The notes: generated by a model from the letters alone, not told the origin. A stretch of 64,000 nucleotides of DNA from Paenibacillus sp. 37 (GCF_008386395.1 NZ_CP043761.1:3596001-3660000), one strand, 5' to 3'; shown: positions 36,814 to 45,610, counted from the stretch's first letter. Numbers and translations are program-made.

Positions 36814-36850
36814 GAAAGACTGTCAGTGAACATTGCTGGCAGTCTTTCTT
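36814..36850 (+). terminator. Terminator after small basic protein gene
   Basis: GAAAGACTG...CAG pairs with CTGGCAGTCTTTC around a loop of about 9 bases, followed by TTC-rich sequence. Confidence 0.8.
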
Positions 36851-37174
36851 CATATATTGTAGACATTGAGCCATACGTACATACTCTATTCTAAAAACGA
36901 ATGAACACAAGATATGATGTCTGTATAGTTCGTGAATAACTGTGAACAAATCGTTAATTCATTGACATTGCATGTCATTTTAATTAGAATACGAAATGGA
37001 CTTCAGGTTGAAAACAGATATGAGTATCTTTATGTTTAGTTTAGAGCTTAGCTGTTGAATCTTTAAATCCTAACAACGAATATAGGAGCGAGAATATTAC
37101 AATCCTATATGAAGATTAGGATTTTTTGTTTTTAGCTTTGGAGTATAATTTGAAAGTTGGAGGCTGGCTTTACC
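36851..37174 (+). promoter_or_regulatory. Long leader/promoter region of the purine permease gene
   Basis: 324 bases without a gene. It contains AAAACGAATGAAC (36894-36906) and AGTTCGTGAAT near 36928, which weakly resemble an inverted PurBox pair, and the nested hairpin listed separately. I looked for the conserved core of the purine riboswitch and did not find it. Confidence 0.35.
37066..37127 (+). promoter_or_regulatory. Nested hairpin with T-tract, candidate transcription attenuator
   Basis: Outer arms AATCCTAA (37066-37073) and TTAGGATT (37116-37123) enclose inner arms ATATAGGA (37080-37087) and TCCTATAT (37103-37110); both pairs are perfect. TTTTTT ends the structure 47 bases before the permease start. 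It has the shape of a terminator with a side domain and could regulate read-through. Confidence 0.5.
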
Positions 37175-38473
37175 ATGGATAAATGGTTCAAACTTAAAGA
37201 ACGAGGCACGAGCATCCCCACAGAAATTATCGCAGGGGTTACAACATTCTTCACAATGGTATACATAGTTATCGTAAACCCAGGAATACTCAGCAGCACA
37301 GGCATGGACTTTAACGGGGTGTTCATAGCAACGGTACTGGCAAGTATTGTGGGAACTCTGATTATGGGAATATGGTCCAATTATCCAATCGTCATCGCGC
37401 CGGGTATGGGCCTGAATGCATTCTTTGCCTATAGCGTAGTTGCCGGATATGGCGTATCTTGGCAGGTTGCACTGGGAGCCGTATTTATAGCAGGGATTTT
37501 GTTTATCATTTTATCACTGACTTCATTCCGTTACATGTTGCTTGATGCAATTCCTGCTAGCTTAAAACATGCCATAACCGCAGGGATCGGATTGTTTATT
37601 ACAACGGTAGGTTTGCAAAATGCCGGGATTATTGCCGATTCAGAATCGAATTTGATTACGATCGGAAATTTGGCTGAACCAATGGCTTATCTGACCATTA
37701 TCGGATTGATTATTACCGTTGTGCTGATGGCTTACAATGTAAAAGGTTACCTGTTCATCGGAATGGTGGTAACAGCGATACTTGCCTGGATCATGGGACT
37801 ATTCCAAATGCCGGAATCGATTGTATCCATGCCGCATGGGCTCGCTTCAACGGCTTTGCAACTGGATCTGGCAGGGGTATTCTCGAATGGTTTGTATACA
37901 ATCATATTTACGTTCCTGCTGATCACGCTGTTTGATACGACAGGCACGATGCTCGGCGTTGCTGAACAAGCAGGATTGCTTAAGGATGGTAAATTCCCAC
38001 GCTCGCGTGGCGCATTATTGGCAGATGCCGTAGGAACAACCAGTGGCGCTTTGCTCGGAACAAGCCCAACATCAGCTTATATCGAGTCCAGCACAGGGGT
38101 AGCCGCAGGAGGAAGAACGGGACTGACAGCGGTAACGGTAAGTGTGCTGCTTGCGCTGACTTTGTTCTTCACACCGATCGTAAGTGTAATATCAAGCATC
38201 CCGGCGATCACATCTCCGGCACTGATCATTGTTGGATACTTTATGATTAACGTTATCAGCAAAATCAAATGGGATGATCTCGAAGAAGCATTTCCTGCCT
38301 TCCTGATTATCATCCTTACTCCATTGACGCATAGTATTGCGACAGGCATCGGCGTAGGCTTCATCTTTTATCCGGTACTTAAGCTGCTTCGCGGAAAAGG
38401 TAAAGATGTTCATCCAATCTTCTACATTTTTGCGGTATTGTTCTTCATTCAGCTTGTGTTCCTGGACCACTAA
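37175..38473 (+). CDS. NCS2/AzgA-family purine (guanine/hypoxanthine) permease
   Basis: A 432-residue membrane protein. ATG 37175 (MDKWFKLKERGTSIPTEI) follows GGAGG by 11 bases; a TTG 6 codons earlier overlaps that site. Signatures of the PbuG/PbuO branch are AGVTTFFTMVYIVIVNP near the start, GMGLNAFFAYSVV, LFDTTGTMLGVAEQAGL and GTSPTSAYIESSTGVAAGGRTGL. About 12-14 helices in the two-fold inverted-repeat pattern are expected, importing guanine or hypoxanthine with protons. The gene stands alone with its own terminator and an unusual leader. Which purine it carries cannot be decided from sequence alone. Confidence 0.92.
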   Translation: MDKWFKLKERGTSIPTEIIAGVTTFFTMVYIVIVNPGILSSTGMDFNGVFIATVLASIVGTLIMGIWSNYPIVIAPGMGLNAFFAYSVVAGYGVSWQVALGAVFIAGILFIILSLTSFRYMLLDAIPASLKHAITAGIGLFITTVGLQNAGIIADSESNLITIGNLAEPMAYLTIIGLIITVVLMAYNVKGYLFIGMVVTAILAWIMGLFQMPESIVSMPHGLASTALQLDLAGVFSNGLYTIIFTFLLITLFDTTGTMLGVAEQAGLLKDGKFPRSRGALLADAVGTTSGALLGTSPTSAYIESSTGVAAGGRTGLTAVTVSVLLALTLFFTPIVSVISSIPAITSPALIIVGYFMINVISKIKWDDLEEAFPAFLIIILTPLTHSIATGIGVGFIFYPVLKLLRGKGKDVHPIFYIFAVLFFIQLVFLDH

Positions 38474-38490
38474 AACTGTCTTATCCTATG

Positions 38491-38526
38491 GAGAACTGCT
38501 CTCAACAAGCAGCTCTCTTTTTTTTG
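38491..38526 (+). terminator. Terminator after purine permease
   Basis: GAGAACTGCT and AGCAGCTCTC pair with one bulge around CTCAACA-like loop bases, followed by a run of nine T. Confidence 0.88.
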
Positions 38527-38631
38527 TAGTTCATACTCCGTTCATATTCCCGTCACGAAGGGGACATCTTCCATGGTTACACTATACCTATGTCGCAAGA
38601 GCGGCTCTACAGATATAAAGGACAGGAGAAG

Positions 38632-39615
38632 ATGGATATGGCAGAAGCAGTGGATGTAACAACAACGGGGACTAAGGGCCGTAAAAAACGGTACTTATGG
38701 TTGAAAATAATAGGTGGTATTGTCGGCGCGCTGGTGCTGTTCATGGGCATCACGTTTGTCGTTCATACGATAAGTAATGGGGCCGAGAAAAAGAAAATCG
38801 AATCGTACGGCCAATATGTCAATGTTGATGGGAAGAATATGAATGTATCCATTCAAGGTAGCGGCGAACAAACCATCGTGCTACTTCCCGGACAAGGAAC
38901 ACCATCACCAGTACTTGATTTCAAATTGTTAATCGATGAATTAACTTCTGATTACAAAGTTGTGGCGATTGAGCCTTTCGGTTATGGGTTAAGTGACCAA
39001 ACCGAAACGGAGAGAACCACCGAGAATATTGTTAGTGAAATTCATGAAGCTGTACAGCAGCTCGGTATAAATCGTTATATTCTGATGGGGCATTCCATCA
39101 CGGGACTGTACGCGGCGACTTATGTGAACACGTATCCGGATGAAGTCTCTGCTTTTGTCGGGATCGATAGCAGTGTCCCCAATCAACCTGGCATGGATGT
39201 AAAATTACCTTTGAACTTAATGAAATTTCTTAAACAATCAGGTCTGATGAGAGTAATCTCAAAAGTGAGCGGTGATTCAGATGCATCACTTGCATATGAC
39301 GAACATACCAAAGAACAGATGAGGTTGATCTCGAATCAAGTTTCAACAAATCCTACATTGGTCGATGAGCTTAAACACTTGGGTTCCAATTTCAAAAATG
39401 GAGCAAACCTCACTTACCCTCGTGATTTGCCAATGCTTCTATTCGTTCAATCCAATAACGAGCATAATCCACAGTGGATTCCGCTGCATGAGGAGCAAGT
39501 GAAACAATCTGCACAGGGCAAAATGATCCCGATGGAAGGTTCACATTACCTGCATCATACGAAATACAAAGAAATTGCCGAGGAATTCAAATCTTACATG
39601 AAACAAATCCAATAG
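38632..39615 (+). CDS. Membrane-anchored alpha/beta hydrolase
   Basis: A 327-residue protein. ATG 38632 (or 38638) follows GGACAGGAGAAG; an ATG 14 codons earlier has no site. One transmembrane helix near residues 22-45 follows a basic KGRKKRYLW, so the catalytic domain is outside the cell. The fold has HGxx-equivalent LLPGQGTPSPVLDF, VAIEPFGYGLSD, the nucleophile elbow MGHSITGLYAA (Ser near 155), the acid region LLFVQSNNEHN and His in GSHYLHHTKY. The substrate is unknown. It has independent terminators on both sides. Confidence 0.85.
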   Translation: MDMAEAVDVTTTGTKGRKKRYLWLKIIGGIVGALVLFMGITFVVHTISNGAEKKKIESYGQYVNVDGKNMNVSIQGSGEQTIVLLPGQGTPSPVLDFKLLIDELTSDYKVVAIEPFGYGLSDQTETERTTENIVSEIHEAVQQLGINRYILMGHSITGLYAATYVNTYPDEVSAFVGIDSSVPNQPGMDVKLPLNLMKFLKQSGLMRVISKVSGDSDASLAYDEHTKEQMRLISNQVSTNPTLVDELKHLGSNFKNGANLTYPRDLPMLLFVQSNNEHNPQWIPLHEEQVKQSAQGKMIPMEGSHYLHHTKYKEIAEEFKSYMKQIQ

Positions 39616-39651
39616 CATAATTGATTAGTAAACTGCGGTATTGTAATAATT

Positions 39652-39700
39652 GAAGGCAGGATTGAGGGGGATACCCTTACCCTGCCTTCTTTCGTTTTTT
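39652..39700. terminator. Bidirectional terminator between hydrolase and MATE genes
   Basis: GAAGGCAGG (39652-39660) and CCTGCCTTC (39681-39689) pair perfectly, with inner GGGGG/CCC pairing. TTTCGTTTTTTT follows on the plus strand. Confidence 0.88.
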
Positions 39701-39707
39701 TGGTTAA

Positions 39708-41069
39708 CTACTGTGCCAAATGTTCCAGATCTGGCTGCAATTTGGTCCGCAAAACATATATCATGATGGCTCCAACTAGGAACGCCACGGCATCCGCAAT
39801 AACGAGCGACCAGACTACCCCATGAAAGCCGTTCATTTGATTAGCGATATACAATACAGGAATTAACGTAATCCCTTGAATGATGGACATAACAAACGCG
39901 GCGGTTCCTTGGGCTGTTGCTTGGAAGATTCCCATAAACAAAGAAGTCATTCCTGTAATAAACAAGGATAAGAAGGTTACATGCAGAATGTAGCTGCCCA
40001 TTTCAATTAATTGCGGGTCAGTCGTAAATAAACCAATCAAGTTGTCAGAGATCAGATAGACGACAACCCCAAACAGGACGGCTAACGCCAAAATAGATTT
40101 GATCGTGAATCCAATCGTTTGTTTCATGCGTAATTTGTTCGCTGTGAATGAGAAGGCAATCAACGGCACAACTCCCTCGCACAAGCCCATCAGAATAAAC
40201 TCAGGAAATTGCAATAATCGTGATGAGATTCCATACCCCGCAACGGCCTGATCTCCATATTCAACAAGAAAAAGATTAAGAATGAGCGACATTGCACCCA
40301 AGAAGACACTCATAACAAAGACGGGAACACCGATTTTGAACACATTGCTCAGGATGTCCTTGGTCACCTTGAACCATTTCAGGGAGACGGTTAAGAATTG
40401 ACTTTTATAACTCATATGGTAAGCGTAAAATGCACTCGCAACCAAGTTGGAGATGACGGTAGCAGATGCAACTCCAATCACGCCCCAATGGAAGACAAAA
40501 ATGAATAATGCATCAAGAACAATATTTATAACAACACTGAGAATCATACCGGTCATTGAGGTGATTGCTGAACCTTCTGAGCGCACGATATTCTCCAGCG
40601 TGAAGAATAAGATGACGAAGGGTGAACCCATAAGCATAATCGTGACATACTCTTTCGTAAATCCGAAGGACTCTGGGGTTGCCCCCAGCCCATGAACGAT
40701 TGGTTCGATCAGCGGGAGGCCAACGGCCATCACAATAATTCCGAGAACTAAACTACTGTAAAAGGCGAATGAAGATACATGCTTCAGATCATCGACTTTT
40801 TTCTCTCCCAGCAAACGAGAGATGAATGTACCGCTGCCTATACCAATTAAATTACCAAGGGCCATGATGACCGCGAATAAAGGTAAAGTTAGTGCAAGTG
40901 CAGTTAACATTGCCGTATTACCCAGTGTGCCAAGGAAATAGGCATTCAAGATGGAGTAAATAACACTCATTGACGTGCCTAGCATCATTGGGACAGCAAA
41001 GTGAGCTACGGCTTTGGCGATTGGTGCTTTTTCAAAGTAATGGAGGTTTTCTGTATCCATGTGGGTCAC
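39708..41069 (-). CDS. MATE-family multidrug efflux transporter
   Basis: A 453-residue protein with about twelve helices, starting at GTG 41069; ATG 41060 is an alternative and neither has a strong ribosome site. It begins FEKAPIAKAVAHFAVPMMLGTSMSVIYSI, the typical MATE first helix, and repeats this pattern in the second half (ILSNVFKIGVPVFVMSVFLGAMS). It belongs to the DinF/NorM-like group that uses sodium or proton gradients to expel cationic drugs. It is divergent from a TetR gene, and the shared region contains three operator repeats, so it is probably induced by a ligand of that TetR. Confidence 0.92.
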   Translation of the reverse strand: MTHMDTENLHYFEKAPIAKAVAHFAVPMMLGTSMSVIYSILNAYFLGTLGNTAMLTALALTLPLFAVIMALGNLIGIGSGTFISRLLGEKKVDDLKHVSSFAFYSSLVLGIIVMAVGLPLIEPIVHGLGATPESFGFTKEYVTIMLMGSPFVILFFTLENIVRSEGSAITSMTGMILSVVINIVLDALFIFVFHWGVIGVASATVISNLVASAFYAYHMSYKSQFLTVSLKWFKVTKDILSNVFKIGVPVFVMSVFLGAMSLILNLFLVEYGDQAVAGYGISSRLLQFPEFILMGLCEGVVPLIAFSFTANKLRMKQTIGFTIKSILALAVLFGVVVYLISDNLIGLFTTDPQLIEMGSYILHVTFLSLFITGMTSLFMGIFQATAQGTAAFVMSIIQGITLIPVLYIANQMNGFHGVVWSLVIADAVAFLVGAIMIYVLRTKLQPDLEHLAQ

Positions 41070-41094
41070 TACTTTCTTCGTTAATATTGATCTA

Positions 41095-41180
41095 ATCTAA
41101 CACCGTTAGATTGAACCTTACAGTGTTAGATGTTATCATGAACTTATGAACCTGTAAAGCATAAACTTACACTGTTAGAT
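41095..41180. promoter_or_regulatory. Three TetR operator repeats between MATE and TetR genes
   Basis: ATCTAACACCGTTAGAT (41095-41111, an inverted repeat), TTACAGTGTTAGAT (41118-41131) and TTACACTGTTAGAT (41167-41180) share the half-site GTTAGAT and its spacing. The last copy lies just before the TetR ribosome site AAGGGCGG. Joint control of both divergent genes is likely. Confidence 0.7.
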
Positions 41181-41196
41181 AAAAGGGCGGATACCG

Positions 41197-41880
41197 ATGA
41201 AAAAACAACAGCCTCAGATTTCGGAAGATAAGATTTTGGAAATTTCGTGGGAGCTTCTCGGAGAAGAGGGCATCGAGAAATTCAGCATGAGACGATTGGC
41301 AGACAAGCTGGGGATTCAGGCTCCATCTCTATACTGGTACTTCAAGAGCAAGCAGACGCTCTATCAGCGTCTAGCCAACCAGATATCAAAAATTATTCTG
41401 GACGAGTTTCACACTGAAGGAGACTGGAAGGAGCAGATGGAGGGGCTTGCCGTGACGGTACGGAGTGTGCTCAGCCGATACCCGTGCTCCACACAGCTCA
41501 TGATGATGACGCTGCCTCATGAACCGGACATGATCCGCTTCACCAACCGCATGTTGCTCTGCATGGAATCAACACCACTAGAGCAAGAGCAGAAATTACA
41601 GGCAGTTCTTACACTAGTCAACTATGTATTCTATTTCGTACTGGACGATTATCAGCATCAGCGCAATATATCTGCTGTCCTTAAGGACAAGGAAGCACTT
41701 GAGGGTGAAGAGATGATCCATCTTCTGGACTCTATGAGTGAAAAGGAAGCTGGACTCTTCAGTAGGATGTATAAGAATGGTCTGTTTGAGGTGATGGGAA
41801 CCGACGGAGCTTTTGAGTTTGGCTTGAAGCTTATTTTGCTCGGGATCGAACAAGTGGTAAAGAAACCCACCGAGAATTAA
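41197..41880 (+). CDS. TetR-family repressor of the MATE pump
   Basis: A 227-residue protein after AAGGGCGG. The helix-turn-helix is EEGIEKFSMRRLADKLGIQAPSLYWYFKSKQTL (residues 21-53), and APSLYWYFKSK is close to the classic TetR recognition helix. The C-terminal domain has the length and pattern of the tetracycline-repressor class (TetR_C). Divergence from the MATE gene and three operator-like repeats between them support local repression of both genes. The inducer is unknown; a pump substrate is likely. Confidence 0.92.
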   Translation: MKKQQPQISEDKILEISWELLGEEGIEKFSMRRLADKLGIQAPSLYWYFKSKQTLYQRLANQISKIILDEFHTEGDWKEQMEGLAVTVRSVLSRYPCSTQLMMMTLPHEPDMIRFTNRMLLCMESTPLEQEQKLQAVLTLVNYVFYFVLDDYQHQRNISAVLKDKEALEGEEMIHLLDSMSEKEAGLFSRMYKNGLFEVMGTDGAFEFGLKLILLGIEQVVKKPTEN

Positions 41881-41900
41881 ACTCCGGTGGGTTTCTTCTT
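41860..41900. terminator. Bidirectional terminator between TetR and LysR genes
   Basis: AAGAAACCCACCG (41860-41872) and CGGTGGGTTTCTT (41885-41897) are perfect complements around 12 bases. The left arm lies inside the last codons of TetR. Confidence 0.9.
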
Positions 41901-41926
41901 GTACTCACGTTAATCCCTTTATCAGT

Positions 41927-42814
41927 CTAAAATTTAGCCTGAATTTCTTTTAAAAACAAATCCGCAGCAGTCGAAAAGACCTGATGTTTTTTCCAAACGA
42001 TATTTAAGCCAGATTCAAGTCTTGGCTCTAGAGGTCTGAAACAAAGGTCGCTTTCACTAGACGTATTCACTATTTTATCAAGTGTTAATGCATAACCAAT
42101 ACCTTCTTCAACCATAATGGCAGCATTATATGCAAGATTGTATGTAGTAACCACGTTTAATTTGTCAAAATCTTCGCCAAACCAATCCGCAAACTCATTT
42201 TTTGAAAATGTCTGCTTCATTGACTGTCGTGAACAGATCAATGGAACATGAAATAAGTCTGTGGATCGAATCGTATCTTTGGAGGCGAGTGGACTTTCTT
42301 TTCTCATAACCACTCCCCAAACATCTTTGTCGGAGAAATTGATATAGTTATATTTGGAAACATCCGCTGGCTGGATTAGAATACCGAAGTCAAGGAGCCC
42401 CTTGTCGAGCCGCTCAGTTACATCATCTTCATTGCCGCTGTATAGGTGATAGCGTATATTGGGATATTTATTCTGTACGTCTTTTGCCACTCTTGCAATC
42501 TGTTTCATGGCTTCCGTTTCTCCACCGCCAATATAAATATCTCCACTTATGGTTTCTTCCATGGATTCAAATTCTGCCTCTAATTTATCGACCATACCCA
42601 CAATTTCTTCAGCCCTATTTTTTAAAAGCATACCTTCATCTGTGAGAATAATACTGTAACTACTGCGAATAAATAATTTCTTTCCCAACTCTTGTTCAAG
42701 GTCTTTCAATTGTCTGGACAAGGTGGGCTGCGTAACATGTAAGAAATCAGCAGCGCGTGTAATACTTCCTTCTCTGGCGACCGTAAGAAAATAACGCAAT
42801 ACTCTAATCTCCAT
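41927..42814 (-). CDS. LysR-family transcriptional regulator
   Basis: A 295-residue protein after AAAGGAGGAG. The N-terminal winged helix is EIRVLRYFLTVAREGSITRAADFLHVTQPTLSRQLKDLEQELG, the standard LysR signature. The periplasmic-binding-like effector domain begins near DIYIGGGETEAMKQIARV (residue 92). The gene is divergent from the SDR-MFS pair at 42972-44979, and LysR proteins most often control the divergent neighbour with a small-molecule inducer. The N-terminus and effector domain both look complete. Confidence 0.93.
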   Translation of the reverse strand: MEIRVLRYFLTVAREGSITRAADFLHVTQPTLSRQLKDLEQELGKKLFIRSSYSIILTDEGMLLKNRAEEIVGMVDKLEAEFESMEETISGDIYIGGGETEAMKQIARVAKDVQNKYPNIRYHLYSGNEDDVTERLDKGLLDFGILIQPADVSKYNYINFSDKDVWGVVMRKESPLASKDTIRSTDLFHVPLICSRQSMKQTFSKNEFADWFGEDFDKLNVVTTYNLAYNAAIMVEEGIGYALTLDKIVNTSSESDLCFRPLEPRLESGLNIVWKKHQVFSTAADLFLKEIQAKF

Positions 42815-42971
42815 TTTAACTCCTCCTTTATCCTTTATATTCTACAATAAACCTTACAGAAATGCCTTTCAAGCATAACTTGTTATAAGATATGAGTATT
42901 TGCTATGTGGTGTATAAACGCTAAACTAAAAAGCAAGGCAACTGGAGAAGAAATTGAAAGGAATGAATGAT

Positions 42972-43811
42972 ATGGATAAGACAAAAGTATGGTTTATCAC
43001 TGGCGCTGGTCGAGGTATGGGCACAACTATTGCTAAGGCTGCTTTAAATGCTGGACACAAGGTTGTTGCTACCGGCCGAAATCCCGATGCAGTGGTTCGT
43101 GCGATCGGTGATTCCGAGAATGTAATGGTTGTCCCATTAGATGTTTGCGAGCCTGCTGATGCACATGCCGCAGTTAAGGCGGCAATTGAACGGTTCGGGG
43201 CGATCGATGTACTCGTAAATAATGCGGCACATTTCTGTGGAGGGTATTTTGAGGAACTGACCCCTGACCAGATTGAACATCAGCTACAGGTGGCGTTGGT
43301 TGGTTCCATGCACGTTACCCGGGCCATATTACCTGTGATGCGCACCCAACGTTCAGGACATGTTATCTCGATCTCCTCGGGCGCTGGCATTTCAGGATTT
43401 GAATTTAATTCGGCATATAGTGCTGCAAAATTTGCGCTTGAGGGATGGATGGAGGCATTGGCTCCTGAGGTAGCTCCTTTCGGTATTCATACGACTATAG
43501 TCAATCCCGGATTTTTCCGGACGGAATTTCTTACCGATGCATCCTCAACTTTCGCTAAGCCTTCGATTGAGGACTATGATGATCGGAGAGCTGGTCATCT
43601 GGAATTTTTTAATAATCAGAACGGGCAACAACCTGGAGACCCAAAAAAACTTGCCAATGCTCTTCTTCAAATTGCAAACGAGGCCCAACCGCCGCAACGC
43701 TTCATTGCAGGAGCCGACGCGATAGACATTGCAGAGCAGAAAATTGCCAACCTTCAGACAGAGATCAATGCTTACCGGGATCTCTCTAAATCCATGGCAT
43801 ATGACAACTAA
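42972..43811 (+). CDS. Short-chain dehydrogenase/reductase
   Basis: A 279-residue NAD(P)-dependent oxidoreductase. ATG 42972 has AAAGGA 9 bases upstream; TTG 42954 and ATG 42963 are in-frame alternatives. The cofactor loop is TGAGRGMG (residues 10-17), the NNAA motif is VLVNNAAHF, the catalytic Ser is in ISISSGAG and the pair Tyr/Lys in AYSAAKFALEGW. ATGRNPD after strand 2 carries Arg, which favours NADPH. The closing region VNPGFFRTEFL is standard. The stop overlaps the MFS start by 11 bases, so enzyme and pump are coupled, suggesting modification and export of one compound. Confidence 0.92.
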   Translation: MDKTKVWFITGAGRGMGTTIAKAALNAGHKVVATGRNPDAVVRAIGDSENVMVVPLDVCEPADAHAAVKAAIERFGAIDVLVNNAAHFCGGYFEELTPDQIEHQLQVALVGSMHVTRAILPVMRTQRSGHVISISSGAGISGFEFNSAYSAAKFALEGWMEALAPEVAPFGIHTTIVNPGFFRTEFLTDASSTFAKPSIEDYDDRRAGHLEFFNNQNGQQPGDPKKLANALLQIANEAQPPQRFIAGADAIDIAEQKIANLQTEINAYRDLSKSMAYDN

Positions 43812-44979
43812 ACGAAATCACCTGCTTGTATTCATTCTGACCTTTGGTGTATTCAGTATTTTAAATACGGAGATGGGCGTAATCGGAATCTTGCCTTTGA
43901 TTGCAGAACATTACGAGGTCAGTATCTCAACCGCTGGTTTAATTGTGAGTCTTTTTGCGCTTGCGGTTGCTGTATCTGGTCCCACTTTACCCTTATTATT
44001 TTCGGGAATGAACCGCAAGTATGTTATGTTGTTTGTACTTGGGATTTTTATTGTGGGCAGCCTGGTCTCCGCCATCACATCGAACTTTACGGTATTGGTC
44101 ATTGCACGTGTCGTTCCGGCTTTTTTCCATCCTGTCTATTGCTCATTGGCATTTACGGTCGCAGCGGCGTCAGTCCCCAAGGAAGAAGCGCCGAAGGCAG
44201 TGGCTAAAGTATTTGTAGGCGTGTCGGCAGGCATGGTACTTGGAGTACCCCTTTCGAGCTTGATTGCCACCAGCACATCGTTGTTCTATGCGATGTTGTT
44301 CTTTGCCGCCGTAACGATCGTCGCATTTGTAGCAACACTTCTTTTTGTGCCCTCAATGCCAGTTACGAAAAGAATCTCCATGGGTACTCAACTGTATGTA
44401 TTGAGAAGATCCGTGATGTGGCTATCCATTGCTGGCGTGATTTTCATGAACGGAGCTGTATTTGGGGTCTATAGTTACCTTGCTGAGTTTCTGAAAACCG
44501 TGACAAGATATGACTGGAACACCGTCAGTGTGTTGTTATTTCTATATGGCTTGGCCAATATGGTTGGGAACATGATAGCAGGGAAACTGCTCGCTAATTT
44601 CCCTTTAAGAACGATCAAGATGTATCCCATTGCATTAATAACGATATACATCTTGTTGTTCACCTTCGGACAATTCAGTGTGCCAACAGCCTTCCTTATT
44701 TTCATTTGGGGGATCATAGGAGGCATAGGGGGCAATATCACTCAATATTGGGTGGTATCGGCAGCACCGGAGGCACCCGAATTGTCTAATGGGATCTTTC
44801 TAACCTCTTCCAACCTGGGAACAACACTTGGTGCTAGTGTATGTGGACTAATCGTAACTGGAATAAGTACACAATATATTGTAGTTGGAGGAATCGTATT
44901 CCTTATCTTTAGTATCGTAACGAATTACTTCAGAATCTCCATGACTGGCCGATTCGAGGGTTCCAAAGTTGAAGGATAA
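43801..44979 (+). CDS. MFS efflux transporter (DHA1, 12 helices)
   Basis: A 392-residue protein. ATG 43801 (MTTKRNHLLVFILTFGVFS) lies inside the end of the SDR gene, overlapping by 11 bases, and probably depends on translational coupling since no strong ribosome site precedes it. NTEMGVIGILPLIAEHYEVSISTAG matches the first helix and loop of the DHA1 group that includes arabinose and chloramphenicol exporters. Motif A is degenerate (PLLFSGMNRKYVM). Twelve helices are visible. It should expel a small molecule with proton exchange. The LysR regulator upstream is the likely controller. Confidence 0.9.
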   Translation: MTTKRNHLLVFILTFGVFSILNTEMGVIGILPLIAEHYEVSISTAGLIVSLFALAVAVSGPTLPLLFSGMNRKYVMLFVLGIFIVGSLVSAITSNFTVLVIARVVPAFFHPVYCSLAFTVAAASVPKEEAPKAVAKVFVGVSAGMVLGVPLSSLIATSTSLFYAMLFFAAVTIVAFVATLLFVPSMPVTKRISMGTQLYVLRRSVMWLSIAGVIFMNGAVFGVYSYLAEFLKTVTRYDWNTVSVLLFLYGLANMVGNMIAGKLLANFPLRTIKMYPIALITIYILLFTFGQFSVPTAFLIFIWGIIGGIGGNITQYWVVSAAPEAPELSNGIFLTSSNLGTTLGASVCGLIVTGISTQYIVVGGIVFLIFSIVTNYFRISMTGRFEGSKVEG

Positions 44980-45008
44980 GAAGCGGACGTAGTGATAGAC
45001 GTTATATG

Positions 45009-45410
45009 TTACCGTTTCGGCATTTTGCTCTCATCCATATACAACAGGTTCCAGCGGTGACCGTCCAGGTCGGCAAATCCCGCGCCGTACATCCAGCCGT
45101 CTGTTTCACCCGGCTTGCCAAAGATGGTTCCTCCAGCTAACTCGACTTTTTTAATAAAAGCATCAACTTCTTCTCTGCTGTCAGCACCAATGGAAAATAT
45201 CACTTCTGCGCTATGGGAAGTATCTGCGATTTTGGCACCTGTAAATTTCTCGAACGTTGCATCCGGAAACAGGAGGATTGTTGTTGAGCCTATGACAAGC
45301 TGGGCTCTCTCGTTGCCAACATTCTCCCCATGGAATCCAATCTCATTAAAAAAGGTAGTGGATTTCACAACATCTTTCACCGGCAGGTTCATCCAGATTT
45401 TTTGTGACAT
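45009..45410 (-). CDS. VOC-family (glyoxalase/bleomycin-resistance fold) protein
   Basis: A 133-residue protein after GGAGG. Two beta-alpha-beta-beta-beta units span the length: KIWMNLPVKDVVKSTTFFNEIGF at the start and GGTIFGKPGETDGWMYGAGFADLDGHRWNLLYMD at the end. The family includes fosfomycin, bleomycin and methylglyoxal handling proteins as well as many of unknown role. The closing GHRWNLLYMDESKMP is like the uncharacterised YaeR/PhnB-like group. It faces the DHA1 gene tail to tail. Confidence 0.87.
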   Translation of the reverse strand: MSQKIWMNLPVKDVVKSTTFFNEIGFHGENVGNERAQLVIGSTTILLFPDATFEKFTGAKIADTSHSAEVIFSIGADSREEVDAFIKKVELAGGTIFGKPGETDGWMYGAGFADLDGHRWNLLYMDESKMPKR

Positions 45411-45473
45411 GGCAGTAGCCTCCTAGAGTATGTTTTCGACACTCTTACTATACTCTACCTCAATTCAAAATTA

Positions 45474-45497
45474 CATAATCGGATACATACGATTATG
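45474..45497. promoter_or_regulatory. Short palindrome upstream of VOC gene
   Basis: CATAATCG (45474-45481) and CGATTATG (45490-45497) are exact complements 8 bases apart, about 65 bases before the VOC start. It is a possible operator. No promoter around it is convincing. Confidence 0.3.
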
Positions 45498-45574
45498 AAA
45501 GAGTTAGAAATAACCGGTATAATGAAGGATGATTTAGAGAAATCCGAATCGTTCTAATCAGTTCGAAATCCAAA

Positions 45575-45610
45575 CCAAAAGAGCAATCTCCGATGAGGTT
45601 GCTCTTTTGG
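45575..45610 (-). terminator. Terminator after SufR-like regulator gene
   Basis: CCAAAAGAGCAA and TTGCTCTTTTGG pair perfectly around 12 bases, directly abutting the stop codon at 45611. Confidence 0.85.

Noticed and set aside
36851..37174. Purine riboswitch upstream of the purine permease
   Set aside because: I could not find the conserved core or loop-loop elements; only a nested terminator-like hairpin is supported.
45495..45557. 20-codon plus-strand frame starting MKELEITGIMKDD near the VOC gene
   Set aside because: No ribosome site, overlaps a palindrome, and too short to judge.
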